This document shows positions 26,206 through 34,900 of a stretch of 64,000 nucleotides of DNA, piece after piece. Under the pieces are notes generated by a model. It saw nothing but the letters and a program-made list of their open reading frames with translations, was not told the DNA's origin and did not search any database. The translations under genes and the position numbers were made by a program. Numbering within the stretch: the stretch's first letter is position 1; the number at the start of each line of letters is the position of its first letter. Source of the DNA: an uncultured Clostridia bacterium. Lineage in GTDB: Bacteria > Bacillota > Clostridia > Oscillospirales > Ruminococcaceae. The DNA lies in the NCBI GenBank assembly GCA_947089135.1, contig CAMUJF010000005.1, forward strand, positions 62,001 through 126,000, in the 5' to 3' direction.

Positions 26206-27198
26206 ATGTCCTTTGACAAACACATATACGAAAAAGCCGAGAACGAGGTCAAGCAGAACAGGCTCCGTGCTGAAAGAGAAGCCGAAGAAAGAGCTTTAGA
26301 AGTCGAGAGAAAGATACCCGAAATAAAGGAAATAACAAACGAACTTTCCCGTACGAGCATCGAGCTTTCAAAGCTGATACTGAAAAACAAAGGCAATTTT
26401 AATGAAAACTTTGAGAAGATCAAAAACAGGAATATACAGGGTCAGGAAATGATATGTTCCCTGCTTACAAGAAGCGGATACCCCGCAGATTATCTTGAAC
26501 CGCGCTACAGTTGTCCAAAATGCTGTGACAAAGGTTTTTATGACGGTCAGAGATGTTCCTGCTTTGAAAAAATGCTTACCCGCTTCGCAGTTGAAAAGCT
26601 CAATTCGGAAGCAAATATGCCCGACTGCGACTTTGAGCATTTCTCGCTGTCCTATTACGAAGGCAGAATGGACTCCGGAGTTGACTGCTTCAAGAGAATG
26701 TCGGAAAATCTGGAATTTTGCAGACAGTACGCCGAACGCTTTTCGTCAAATTCGTCAAGTCTGTTTTTGCTGGGAAAAACCGGAATCGGCAAGACCCATA
26801 TTTCCCTGTCGATAGCCAAAGAGGTAATAAAGCGCGGCTTTACCGTTGCGTACGGCTCGCTTTTAAACTATCTTAGGATAATTGAAAAAGAACACTTCGG
26901 AAGATGCGAAAATCCCGAGACTGACACTCTTCAGATACTTATAAGCGCTGACCTGCTTATTTTGGACGATTTAGGGTCGGAGTTCCGCACAAGCTTTTAT
27001 GAATCCGTAATCTACAATATCGTTAACTCACGCATTAATCTGGGACTTCCTACCATTATAAGCAGCAATCTTTCCGTACCGGAGCTGCAGAAAAACTACA
27101 ACGACAGAATTATTTCACGTCTTTTTAGTGTATATCACATTCTTCCATTTGTAGGAGAGGACATTCGTCAGATAAAGCGGCTTAATGGAGAATTTTAA
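26206..27198 (+). CDS. DnaC/DnaI-type helicase loader ATPase
   Basis: A 330-residue protein. The N-terminal 95 residues are helical; a zinc-binding segment follows (CPKCCDKGFYDGQRCSC, Cys103/106/117/119), and then an AAA+ domain with Walker A GKTGIGKTH (190-198), Walker B LLILDDLGSE (about 250) and an SNLS sensor I. It loads the replicative helicase onto DNA, together with DnaD-type protein from the gene upstream. ATG 26206 follows CCGAAAGGAAG. There is no strong terminator after it; cheV has its own promoter. Confidence 0.92.
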   Translation: MSFDKHIYEKAENEVKQNRLRAEREAEERALEVERKIPEIKEITNELSRTSIELSKLILKNKGNFNENFEKIKNRNIQGQEMICSLLTRSGYPADYLEPRYSCPKCCDKGFYDGQRCSCFEKMLTRFAVEKLNSEANMPDCDFEHFSLSYYEGRMDSGVDCFKRMSENLEFCRQYAERFSSNSSSLFLLGKTGIGKTHISLSIAKEVIKRGFTVAYGSLLNYLRIIEKEHFGRCENPETDTLQILISADLLILDDLGSEFRTSFYESVIYNIVNSRINLGLPTIISSNLSVPELQKNYNDRIISRLFSVYHILPFVGEDIRQIKRLNGEF

Positions 27199-27226
27199 AG
27201 AATTTCTATTTTTTTTCTGTTAGCAG

Positions 27227-27255
27227 TTGATTTTTTATAAATTATGTTGTATAAT
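27227..27255 (+). promoter_or_regulatory. sigma-A promoter for cheV
   Basis: TTGATT (27227-27232) and TATAAT (27250-27255) with 17-bp spacing lie 30 bp upstream of the cheV ATG. The ribosome site AGGGAGGG follows. The match to consensus is good. Confidence 0.75.
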
Positions 27256-27284
27256 TATACTATAACTTAGGGAGGGATTTTTCT

Positions 27285-28199
27285 ATGAACACTAATATTT
27301 TGCTGGAAAGCGGTACCAACGAGCTTGAACTTCTTGAATTTCAAGTGGGTGACAACAATTTCGGTATTAATATTTCCAAGGTTGTGGAAATTATGATAAA
27401 TGAGGACGTAACGCCCGTTCCCAATTCCCCTGAGGAGATCGAAGGCGTATTTATCCCCCGTGACAAGCTTATTTCCGTTATTGATTTACATAAGGTAGTT
27501 CATGTTCCGCATACGTCTTCCGGTAAGGAAATTTTCATTATATGTGAGTTTAACCGTATGCATGTTGCTTTCCACGTTACAAGCGTAAAGGGCATACAGA
27601 GAATTTCTTGGGCGGATATTGCCGACCCTCCGGCTGTTACCAGCGGAAGCAGCGATGAGGCCATTGGTCTTGCCACGGGAGTTGCAAAGATCAACGACAG
27701 AATTATCATTATAATGGACTTTGAAAAAATTGTTTCCACACTTAACCGTGACGCAGGTCTTGACATTAACGGTCTTGAAAAGATTGACAGACCTACAGAT
27801 ATGGCTGGAAACAAACATATTGTCGTTGCTGACGACTCTAAGTTCCTAAACAAAATGATCACCGATTCGCTGTCAAAGGTCGGATTCCACAATATCATGT
27901 CTTTCAGCAACGGTCAGGACGCTTGGGAATATGTTCAGAGCTTCAGAGATAGAGATGACGATATCACCTCTCACATTGCCTGCGTTATAAGCGATATCGA
28001 AATGCCCAAAATGGACGGTCACAGACTAACAAAATTAATTAAAGACGATAAGGTTCTTTCACAAATACCGGTACTTCTATTCTCATCGCTTATAAACGAG
28101 CAGATGATAGCAAAGGGAAAATCTGTCGGCGCAGACGGTCAGTTCTCGAAGCCTCAAATCAAAGAGCTTATCAGCTACCTTATTAAGGTTCTTTCATGA
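27285..28199 (+). CDS. cheV: chemotaxis coupling protein CheV
   Basis: A 304-residue fusion of a CheW domain (about 10-155, with LLEFQVGDNNFGINISKVVEI) and a response-regulator receiver domain (about 175-302). The receiver has Asp183/Asp184 (VADDS), phospho-acceptor Asp237 in ISDIEMPKMDG, and the conserved Lys in SKPQ. CheV links chemoreceptors to the CheA kinase and helps adaptation. It is monocistronic: its own promoter in front and a terminator behind. No other chemotaxis or flagellar gene is in the window; its presence suggests a motile or formerly motile host. Confidence 0.95.
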   Translation: MNTNILLESGTNELELLEFQVGDNNFGINISKVVEIMINEDVTPVPNSPEEIEGVFIPRDKLISVIDLHKVVHVPHTSSGKEIFIICEFNRMHVAFHVTSVKGIQRISWADIADPPAVTSGSSDEAIGLATGVAKINDRIIIIMDFEKIVSTLNRDAGLDINGLEKIDRPTDMAGNKHIVVADDSKFLNKMITDSLSKVGFHNIMSFSNGQDAWEYVQSFRDRDDDITSHIACVISDIEMPKMDGHRLTKLIKDDKVLSQIPVLLFSSLINEQMIAKGKSVGADGQFSKPQIKELISYLIKVLS

Positions 28200-28213
28200 T
28201 TAAATCATAAGCT

Positions 28214-28246
28214 AAGCGGTTTGTCAAACGATAAACCGCTTTTTTT
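28214..28246 (+). terminator. Rho-independent terminator after cheV
   Basis: A 9-bp stem with arms AAGCGGTTT (28214-28222) and AAACCGCTT (28233-28241) and a 10-base loop, followed by a run of T. It sits 15 bp after the cheV stop and separates cheV from the sporulation genes. Confidence 0.9.
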
Positions 28247-28260
28247 ATTGTTGTCCTATA

Positions 28261-28294
28261 ATCGACAGTTTTTTAAAATTCCATGATATATAAT
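28261..28294 (+). promoter_or_regulatory. possible Spo0A-controlled promoter of spoIIGA
   Basis: ATCGACA at 28261-28267 reads TGTCGAT on the minus strand, one base off the Spo0A box TGTCGAA, and TATAAT lies at 28289-28294. In Bacillus the spoIIG operon is driven by sigma-A with Spo0A-P bound near the -35. The arrangement here is compatible but has a poor -35, so it is a candidate only. Confidence 0.4.
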
Positions 28295-28355
28295 AAAATC
28301 AAACCTTAATCAAGCCGGTAAACATATTTTTTCTTGAGAATATAATGGTATTTTT

Positions 28356-29180
28356 ATGTACATATACGTTGATATACTTATAATCACAAACATCTACGCA
28401 AACTTTTTTTTGCTTAAAACTACGGCAAGACTTATCCATACACCGCTGAGAAATAGCAAATGCATTATAGGTGCCTTTGTCGGCAGTCTGTTTTCACTTA
28501 TAATACTGCTTCCTCCGATAAATTCATTTTTGCTGCTTCTTATACGGATATTGTCTGCAATACTTATGATAGAGGTATCGTTCGGCGGAGGAAAATCTCC
28601 CCGTGAGCTTTTTAAAACGGGAGTAACTTTCTTTTTTGTATGTTTTATTTTTGCAGGAATAGAATACGGACTGGCAGTTCTTTCGGGCGGAAAAAATATG
28701 CTTTGGCATAATTCAACGCTGTATGTAAATGTTTCTCTTCTGACACTGGTTATTTCAACTATAGTTTCATATGCTGCCGTGTGTTTTTTTCGTTACTATA
28801 TGGACGGAAAAAACTCTGCAGACACAATGTATGATCTGATAATAACAAGAAATGGAAAAACAGTATCGGTCAATGCCGTCGGCGACACCTGCAATAATCT
28901 CACAGACGTATTTACCGGTAAACCTGTCATTGTCTGCAGCAAAAGCAGCGTCCTCGGACTTTTAAAGGATAATGAACCCGACATGGAAACTTCTGGCGGC
29001 GGATGGAGACTTATCCCGTTTTCCACGATTCATTCAGAGGGGATGCTTCCTATTTTCAAGCCGTCGGAAATTATTGTTAAGAACACAGAAAACGGTGCTA
29101 TTAAATCTATTGACGTCTATATCGGCGTTACGGATAAGGAAATGGAACACGCTGTTTTCAATCCCAAAATACTTAGATAA
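28356..29180 (+). CDS. spoIIGA: sigma-E processing peptidase SpoIIGA
   Basis: A 274-residue membrane-bound aspartyl protease. Five hydrophobic helices fill residues 1-150. The soluble C-terminal domain carries the catalytic motif GDTCNNLTDVFTGKPV, with Asp177 aligned to the active-site Asp of Bacillus SpoIIGA. In sporulating cells it cuts the pro-peptide from sigma-E in the mother cell after a signal from the forespore. It is 23 bp before sigE. Start ATG 28356 (MYIYVDILI is the usual family start). Shorter than the 309-residue Bacillus protein, normal for Clostridia. Confidence 0.95.
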   Translation: MYIYVDILIITNIYANFFLLKTTARLIHTPLRNSKCIIGAFVGSLFSLIILLPPINSFLLLLIRILSAILMIEVSFGGGKSPRELFKTGVTFFFVCFIFAGIEYGLAVLSGGKNMLWHNSTLYVNVSLLTLVISTIVSYAAVCFFRYYMDGKNSADTMYDLIITRNGKTVSVNAVGDTCNNLTDVFTGKPVIVCSKSSVLGLLKDNEPDMETSGGGWRLIPFSTIHSEGMLPIFKPSEIIVKNTENGAIKSIDVYIGVTDKEMEHAVFNPKILR

Positions 29181-29203
29181 AATTTTGAAAGGAATGACCA
29201 ACA

Positions 29204-29929
29204 TTGAATATCCGTACAAAAATAATCGACAGAATTAAACTCGTTTGGCGGCAAATAATACTGCGAAAAAATGTTAAAAACATTTTTTACATAAACGGAT
29301 CTGAAACTCTCCCCGCTCCCCTTTCAAAGTCTCAGGAAGAAGAAGTTTTCCTGATGCTTGAAACCGATGAGGAAAACGCTCGCCGTATCCTTATCACGCA
29401 TAATCTCCGTCTTGTGGTATATATTGCCAAAAAATTTGAATCCACAGGAATAGGCATAGAAGATCTGGTATCAATAGGCACAATAGGACTTATCAAGGCG
29501 GTAAAGACTTTTTGTCCCAGCAAAAACATCAAGCTTGCGACTTATGCTTCACGCTGCATAGAAAATGAGATACTTATGTTCCTGCGCAAGTCCAGTCAAT
29601 ACAAAAACGAAATATCAATAGATGAGCCTCTCAATATTGACTGGGACGGAAACGAACTGCTGCTATCCGATATTCTTGGCACGGACGAGGATACCGTTAA
29701 CGGCAACATAGAAAGCGAGGCGGAAAAATCCATACTACTTGAAGCTGTGGAAAGGCTTCCGGAACGAGAAAAATGCATTATGAAAATGCGGTTCGGTCTT
29801 ACAGACGGAAAAGAAAAAACACAGAAGGAAGTGGCAGACATCATAGGGATATCCCAATCATACATTTCAAGACTGGAAAAACGCATCATAAAAAAGCTTC
29901 GGCGTGAACTTGAAAAGGTTATCTCATAA
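29204..29929 (+). CDS. sigE: sporulation sigma factor sigma-E (pro-form)
   Basis: A 241-residue sigma-70-family factor for early mother-cell transcription. TTG 29204 after GAAAGGAATG gives an N-terminal pro-sequence of about 25-30 mostly hydrophobic/basic residues, which SpoIIGA removes. Region 2 has LVVYIAKKFESTGIGIEDLVSIGTIGLIKAV; region 4 ends with a helix-turn-helix (KEVADIIGISQSYISRLEKRI). The spoIIGA-sigE-sigG order is the classical sporulation cluster. A TTG start may keep translation modest; that is inference. Confidence 0.96.
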   Translation: MNIRTKIIDRIKLVWRQIILRKNVKNIFYINGSETLPAPLSKSQEEEVFLMLETDEENARRILITHNLRLVVYIAKKFESTGIGIEDLVSIGTIGLIKAVKTFCPSKNIKLATYASRCIENEILMFLRKSSQYKNEISIDEPLNIDWDGNELLLSDILGTDEDTVNGNIESEAEKSILLEAVERLPEREKCIMKMRFGLTDGKEKTQKEVADIIGISQSYISRLEKRIIKKLRRELEKVIS

Positions 29930-29970
29930 TTTCCAATTTTTGTATGGCCCCAGAATGAATATTAAAAACG

Positions 29971-30009
29971 GCTCCTGACAATAATTTTAGTAATATTATT
30001 GTCAGGAGC
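29971..30009 (+). promoter_or_regulatory. hairpin that buries the sigG ribosome-binding site
   Basis: GCTCCTGACAATAAT (29971-29985) and its exact complement (29995-30009) form a 15-bp stem with a 9-base loop. The 3' arm contains CAGGAG (30003-30008), the only ribosome site for the sigG ATG at 30017. In the mRNA the site would be double-stranded, so translation should be low unless the stem opens. A similar RBS-masking leader is known for Bacillus sigG, as I recall. No matching U-run supports a terminator role. Confidence 0.85.
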
Positions 30010-30016
30010 TAAAATT

Positions 30017-30796
30017 ATGTACTACAATAAGGTTGATATAAGCGGCGTGGATACGTCAAAGCTTACGGTTTTAAAGGAATCGGAAAAGCTTGAGCTTCTT
30101 AAGCTTTGCAAAAAAGGCGGCGCGGAGGGCAAGGAAGCCCGTAAAAAACTTATAAACGGAAACCTGCGTCTTGTCCTGAGCGTTATCCAGAAGTTTATCG
30201 GACGTGGCGAAAACGCTGACGATCTGTTTCAGGTAGGCTGTATCGGACTTATGAAAGCAATTGACAACTTTAATACCGACCTTGACGTGCGATTCTCAAC
30301 ATATGCCGTCCCAATGATATGCGGAGAAGTACGGCGCTATATGCGCGACAATAATCCAATAAGAGTAAGCCGTTCTCTCCGCGATCTGGCGTACAAAGCC
30401 ATGCAGGCAAAAGAACAGCTTATAAATAAAAATCAAAAAGAACCAACGATAAAAGAGATCGCCGATCTTATAGGAGTAAAACAATCGGACGTTGTTCTTG
30501 CTTTGGAAAGCATTACAGATCCGATATCTTTGTATGAACCGGTATACTCCGACGCCGGAGACACCCTTTATGTACTTGACCAAGTCGGCGACAAGAACGA
30601 CGATTCCAACTGGCTGGACGAGATATCCCTTAAAGAAGCAATAAATCTGCTTCAGCCCAGAGAAAAAAACATTTTGTACCTAAGATTTTTTCTCGGAAAA
30701 ACTCAAGTGGAAGTTGCAAACGAGATAGGAATATCACAGGCGCAGGTATCACGGTTGGAAAAAAACACTCTGGGGAAAATTAAAGGACAAATATAG
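30017..30796 (+). CDS. sigG: sporulation sigma factor sigma-G
   Basis: A 259-residue sigma factor that directs late forespore genes. The family start MYYNKVDISGVDTSKL at ATG 30017 is unmistakable; an in-frame TTG at 29999 is rejected. Region 2 has NLRLVLSVIQKFIGRGENADDLFQVGCIGLMKAIDNFN; region 3 and the C-terminal helix-turn-helix (TQVEVANEIGISQAQVSRLEK) follow. It is 87 bp after sigE. No convincing sigma-F/G promoter was found in the gap, so read-through from spoIIG or an unseen promoter must serve it. The ribosome site lies in a 15-bp hairpin. Confidence 0.96.
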   Translation: MYYNKVDISGVDTSKLTVLKESEKLELLKLCKKGGAEGKEARKKLINGNLRLVLSVIQKFIGRGENADDLFQVGCIGLMKAIDNFNTDLDVRFSTYAVPMICGEVRRYMRDNNPIRVSRSLRDLAYKAMQAKEQLINKNQKEPTIKEIADLIGVKQSDVVLALESITDPISLYEPVYSDAGDTLYVLDQVGDKNDDSNWLDEISLKEAINLLQPREKNILYLRFFLGKTQVEVANEIGISQAQVSRLEKNTLGKIKGQI

Positions 30797-30807
30797 CATT
30801 CTGTGTT

Positions 30808-30983
30808 GACGGTTTGATCGGTTTCCGTGAAGCAATCAACGCAGCGTAGTTTGATTTCCTCTCTTAATATTTTTCCCGCATGGTGAGACGGTATTCACGC
30901 CTATGACGCTCATACCGTCTCACCATGCAGGTACACTGTAGATAAGAGGAAATCCAAAATTTTGCTTGCCATTGCAAACCGTC
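30808..30983. repeat. 176-bp nested palindromic element between convergent genes
   Basis: Three nested inverted pairs share one centre. The outer pair is GACGGTTTG (30808-30816) with CAAACCGTC (30975-30983), with AAGCAA/TTGCTT just inside. The middle pair is GATTTCCTCT (30853-30862) with AGAGGAAATC (30945-30954). The inner pair is a perfect 17-bp stem (30878-30894 with 30912-30928) around a 17-base loop. There is no coding potential and no U-run. It fills most of the 259-bp gap between sigG and rubrerythrin. It may be a MITE/REP-like repeat, a bidirectional transcription block or a structured RNA. Confidence 0.75.
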
Positions 30984-31055
30984 TATTGTATGACTGGTTT
31001 TGCTTTTACATAAAATTGGGTGGAATCTCGCCTTTTCCCGTATTATTTATTGTAA

Positions 31056-31589
31056 TCAGTAATTTTCTTTTCTTACCTCAAAATAGCTCTGTGGATGGTT
31101 ACATACAGGACATACGTCGGGAGCTTTCTTTCCCATAACAAGATGACCGCAGTTCCTGCATTCCCACATTTTCATTTCGCCTTTTTCAAATACCTGCTGC
31201 ATCTCTATGTTGTTAAGCAGCGCGCGGTAACGCTCCTCATGAGCCTTTTCGATTGCTCCCACAGCTCTGAATTTAGCCGCAAGCTCGGTAAAGCCTTCTT
31301 CCTCGGCGTCCTTCGCGAAGCTTTCGTACATATCAGTCCACTCATAGTTTTCACCGTCAGCAGCGGCAGCAAGATTAGCTTTTGTATCTCCGATACCGCT
31401 CAAAGCCTTAAACCACATTTTAGCGTGTTCCTTTTCGTTGTCAGCCGTTTTTAGGAATATCTCCGCTATCTGCTCATATCCCTCTTTTTTGGCAACGCTT
31501 GCAAAATATGTATATTTGTTTCTTGCCTGGCTTTCTCCCGCAAAAGCAGAAAGAAGATTTGCTTCGGTTTTTGTTCCCTTAAGTTCCAT
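31056..31589 (-). CDS. rubrerythrin
   Basis: A 177-residue non-haem iron peroxidase. The ferritin-like diiron domain (about 1-135) holds the Glu/His ligands in AFAGESQARNKYTYFA, ADNEKEHAKMWF, and AIEKAHEERYRAL. A C-terminal rubredoxin-like domain carries one Fe(Cys)4 site (CRNCG and CPVCNHP). It reduces hydrogen peroxide in anaerobes using reduced rubredoxin or NADH-linked donors. It stands alone with a near-perfect promoter (31622-31650) and is divergent from the GH2 gene. Confidence 0.96.
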   Translation of the reverse strand: MELKGTKTEANLLSAFAGESQARNKYTYFASVAKKEGYEQIAEIFLKTADNEKEHAKMWFKALSGIGDTKANLAAAADGENYEWTDMYESFAKDAEEEGFTELAAKFRAVGAIEKAHEERYRALLNNIEMQQVFEKGEMKMWECRNCGHLVMGKKAPDVCPVCNHPQSYFEVRKENY

Positions 31590-31621
31590 AAGAAATACCT
31601 CTTTTCCAAATATTTTTATTA

Positions 31622-31650
31622 ATTATACACTATAATACGTTTATTGTCAA
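31622..31650 (-). promoter_or_regulatory. consensus sigma-A promoter for rubrerythrin, with dyad over the -10
   Basis: Minus-strand TTGACA (31645-31650) and TATAAT (31622-31627), both perfect, are 17 bp apart. The dyad ATTATA-GTG-TATAAT covers the -10 and resembles a PerR box with about one mismatch per half. PerR control of rubrerythrin is known in Clostridium; binding here is inferred. Confidence 0.85.
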
Positions 31651-31804
31651 GAAATTTTACTCCGCGGTACAAAAAATCCTATGTGCAGAAAACATTAAAA
31701 TCGGAATTTTATACAAATTTTCAGAATATTGTCTATTGCAAATTATGTGCTTTAAGATACATTTATTAAAATACTTTTATCGGAAGAAAATTTTCCGAAA
31801 AGTA

Positions 31805-31833
31805 TTGTCATATGCAATAATTTGTGTTAAAAT
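31805..31833 (+). promoter_or_regulatory. probable promoter for the GH2 glycosidase
   Basis: TTGTCA (31805-31810) and TAAAAT (31828-31833), 17 bp apart, are each one mismatch from consensus. GCAATAA and TTATTGC arms (about 31815 and 31852) flank the -10 and start point and could be a regulator site. The leader is about 65 nt. Confidence 0.55.
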
Positions 31834-31906
31834 TAATATCAATTTATTGCGATATTTCAGGCAACAAGCGATCTTCCCATAAAAAATCATAACGGAGGCT
31901 GAAAAT

Positions 31907-34900
31907 ATGAAAAAACTATTTAACAACGACTGGAAGTTCCAGAAAACTGACGTAGAGCTTTCATTGAACAATCTGAAAGAAAGCGATTGGAAAAAGGTCG
32001 ATATCCCCCACGACTGGCTTATTCACCAAACAAAAGACCTATATGAAACAAGCGCGGGCTGGTACAGAAAAAGCTTTACGGTGAATGGTTCTGCCGCCGC
32101 AAGGATCGTACGCTTCGAGGGCGTATATATGGATACTTCTGTATGGGTAAACGGCAAACCCGCAGGCGAGTGGAAATACGGTTACTCTACTTTCGAGTTC
32201 GATATTACAGCTCTGCTTCACGAGGGAGAAAACGAGATCGTGGTAAAGGTCTCCCACCGTTCCCCAAACTCTCGTTGGTACTCGGGTGCGGGCATCTTCC
32301 GCAATGTTTATCTGCTGGAACATAAAGGCGCATATCTGAAATCCGACGGAGTGTACTTCTCCGAAAAAAAAGACGCTCAGAACAGCGGTATCAGAAATAT
32401 CAAGCTATCAGCAGAAAGCGTTGGAGGAGACGCGGTTGAATACATTATTTCAGATGAAAACGGAAACGTTCTATTGACCGAAAAAGGCAAGCCCAATGAG
32501 GAAATAACCGTAACCGCTGAAAATCCACGTCTCTGGGATACTGATTCGCCATACCTTTACACCCTTGAAACAAAGCTTTACGACGGCGGAACCGTTACGG
32601 ACAGCCAGTCCTGCAAGATCGGCTTCAGAACAATAGAATTCAGGTCGGACAGCGGTTTCTGGCTTAACGGCAAAAACATCAAGCTGAACGGAGTGTGTCT
32701 CCACCATGATTTGGGCGCGTTAGGCGCGGCAGTAAACAAGACTGCTCTGAAACGGCAGCTTATCGCCATGAAAGAAATGGGCGCAAACGCTGTCAGAACG
32801 TCCCACAATCCCCCGGCTGTTGAATTTATGGAGCTTTGCGATGAAATGGGAATACTGGTTGACAGCGAAGCTTTCGATATGTGGGAACTGAAAAAGACCG
32901 ATTACGACTACGCACGCTTCTTTGACGACTGGTATGTCCGTGATGTGGCAAGTTGGGTGCGCCGCGACAGAAATCACCCCTCGGTTATAATGTGGAGCGT
33001 AGGCAACGAAATTTACGATACGCACTCGTCTCCAAGAGGAGTTGATGTCACAAAGATGCTCTGCTCCGAGGTCAGAAAGCACGACTTTAACCATAACGCG
33101 TACACCACTATAGGATCCAACTATATTGAGTGGGAGGGCGCGCAGAACTGCGCCATGGAGATCGAGACTGTTGGCTACAACTACGGTGAGAGGCTTTATG
33201 AGGACCATCACCGCCGTCACCCCGAATGGAACATTTACGGCAGCGAGACTGCCGCAAGAGTACAGAGCAGAAACGTATATCACTTTCCTAAATCTGCAGC
33301 GTACATAACCCACGACGATATGCAATGCTCATGTTTGGAAAACTGCCGCGCAGGAATCTCCGAACGCACCGCTCAGACCTCAATTATCGCCGACAGGGAC
33401 ACGCCTTTCTGCGCGGGACAGTTCATTTGGACGGGCAGCGATTATCTTGGCGAACCAAGTCCCTATTCCACAAAAAATTCATACTATGGTCAGATAGATA
33501 CCGCAGGCTTCCGCAAGGACAGCTACTACCTGTATCAGGCGGCATGGACGGACAAGACCGTGCTGCACCTTATGCCTTACTGGGATTTTAACGACGGTCA
33601 GCTTATCGACGTTATGGTGTACACTAATCAGCCATATGCCGAACTGTTCTTTAACGGAAAGTCTATGGGTAAAAAATCTATTGAGGGTGTCTACAGCGCT
33701 GACTGGCAGCTTCCCTACCAAAAAGGCGAGCTTAAAGCGGTTTCCTATAATAAAGACGGAAATATTACGGCCGAGGACAGCGTGCGCTCCTTCGGCGATA
33801 CAGCAGAAATACGTCTCACGCCCGACAAAACCGTACTGAAAGCCGATGGAGACGACATGATATTTTTAGACATCTCCGCTTATGACTCTGAAGGAACCTT
33901 TGTCGCAAATGCACGAAACCGTGTAATAGTCGAGGTAAGCGGAGCGGGACGTTTGGTCGGTCTCGACAGCGGCGACAGCACCGATTACGACGAGTTCAAA
34001 TCCACCTCGAAAAAGCTTTTCGGCGGCAAGCTTCTTGCTATGATTGCAGGAAAAGACCGGGACGGCGAAATTATGGTCAAAGTTACTTCCGAGGGACTTC
34101 CTGAAGCTTTGCTTACTCTCTCAGCGGAAAAGGCTGAAATGCCCGACGGATCGGCCAACGCATTTGAGGAAAACCGTCCTGTTGGCACTATGAAAGAGAT
34201 ACCTGTAAGAAAGATAGAGCTTTCAGCAGCTGCGCAGCATTTTGACGGACAACTTACCGAAACGGAGGTCACAGCAAAAATCCTGCCTGAAAACGCTGAC
34301 TACAGCGTAGAGTGGGCTGCCGTTACCGAAACCGGAGTTATTACCAATCTTGCCACTGTTGAGTCTATTGAAGAAAGTGGCTGCAAAGCAAAGGTAAAGG
34401 TATTTGGAGATGGAAAATTCAGGCTCCGCTGTTATTGCAGAAACGGCAAACCCGACCCGGAGGTAATTTCCGAATTGGAAATGGATATTAATGGACTGGG
34501 CAGCGTGATTATAAATCCATACGCCGGTCTTGTAAAAGGAAGCCTCTACAACATGAGTCCCTCACAGCTTGACGAAGTATCAGAGGGCGGAGTCAAGATC
34601 GCGCGCGGAAGCGGAAATATCGTGGGCTTCCGCAACGTAGATTTCGGCAGAGCAGGTTCTGACAGTTTCTCCGTTACGCTCATCAACTGGCACAATAACG
34701 ACGAAGTAGAATTCTCCGTATGGAACGGAATGCCCCATGAGGACGGCTCGGAAAAGCTCGGTGATTTTAAATATCAAGCAGACTTTATCTGGCAAACATA
34801 TCAGTCCAACAGCTTTAAGCTTGACCGTCCGTTAAAAGGTATTAATAATCTGTGCTTTGAATTTGAGGATTCTGAAAAAAGAATTTATTTCGGCGGATTC

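Larger units (their letters stand above)
31590..31906. other. 317-bp divergent control region, rubrerythrin/GH2
   Basis: This gene-free stretch holds the rubrerythrin promoter on its left and a promoter for the glycosidase on its right. Between them are an imperfect palindrome (TCGGAA...TTCCGA, 31780-31799) and direct AT-rich sequence. No open frame, RNA gene or repeat was seen. Confidence 0.7.

Noticed and set aside
29930..29970. Sigma-F/G promoter for sigG (GTATG near 29942)
   Set aside because: No matching -10 at proper spacing; expression by read-through or an unseen promoter is more likely.
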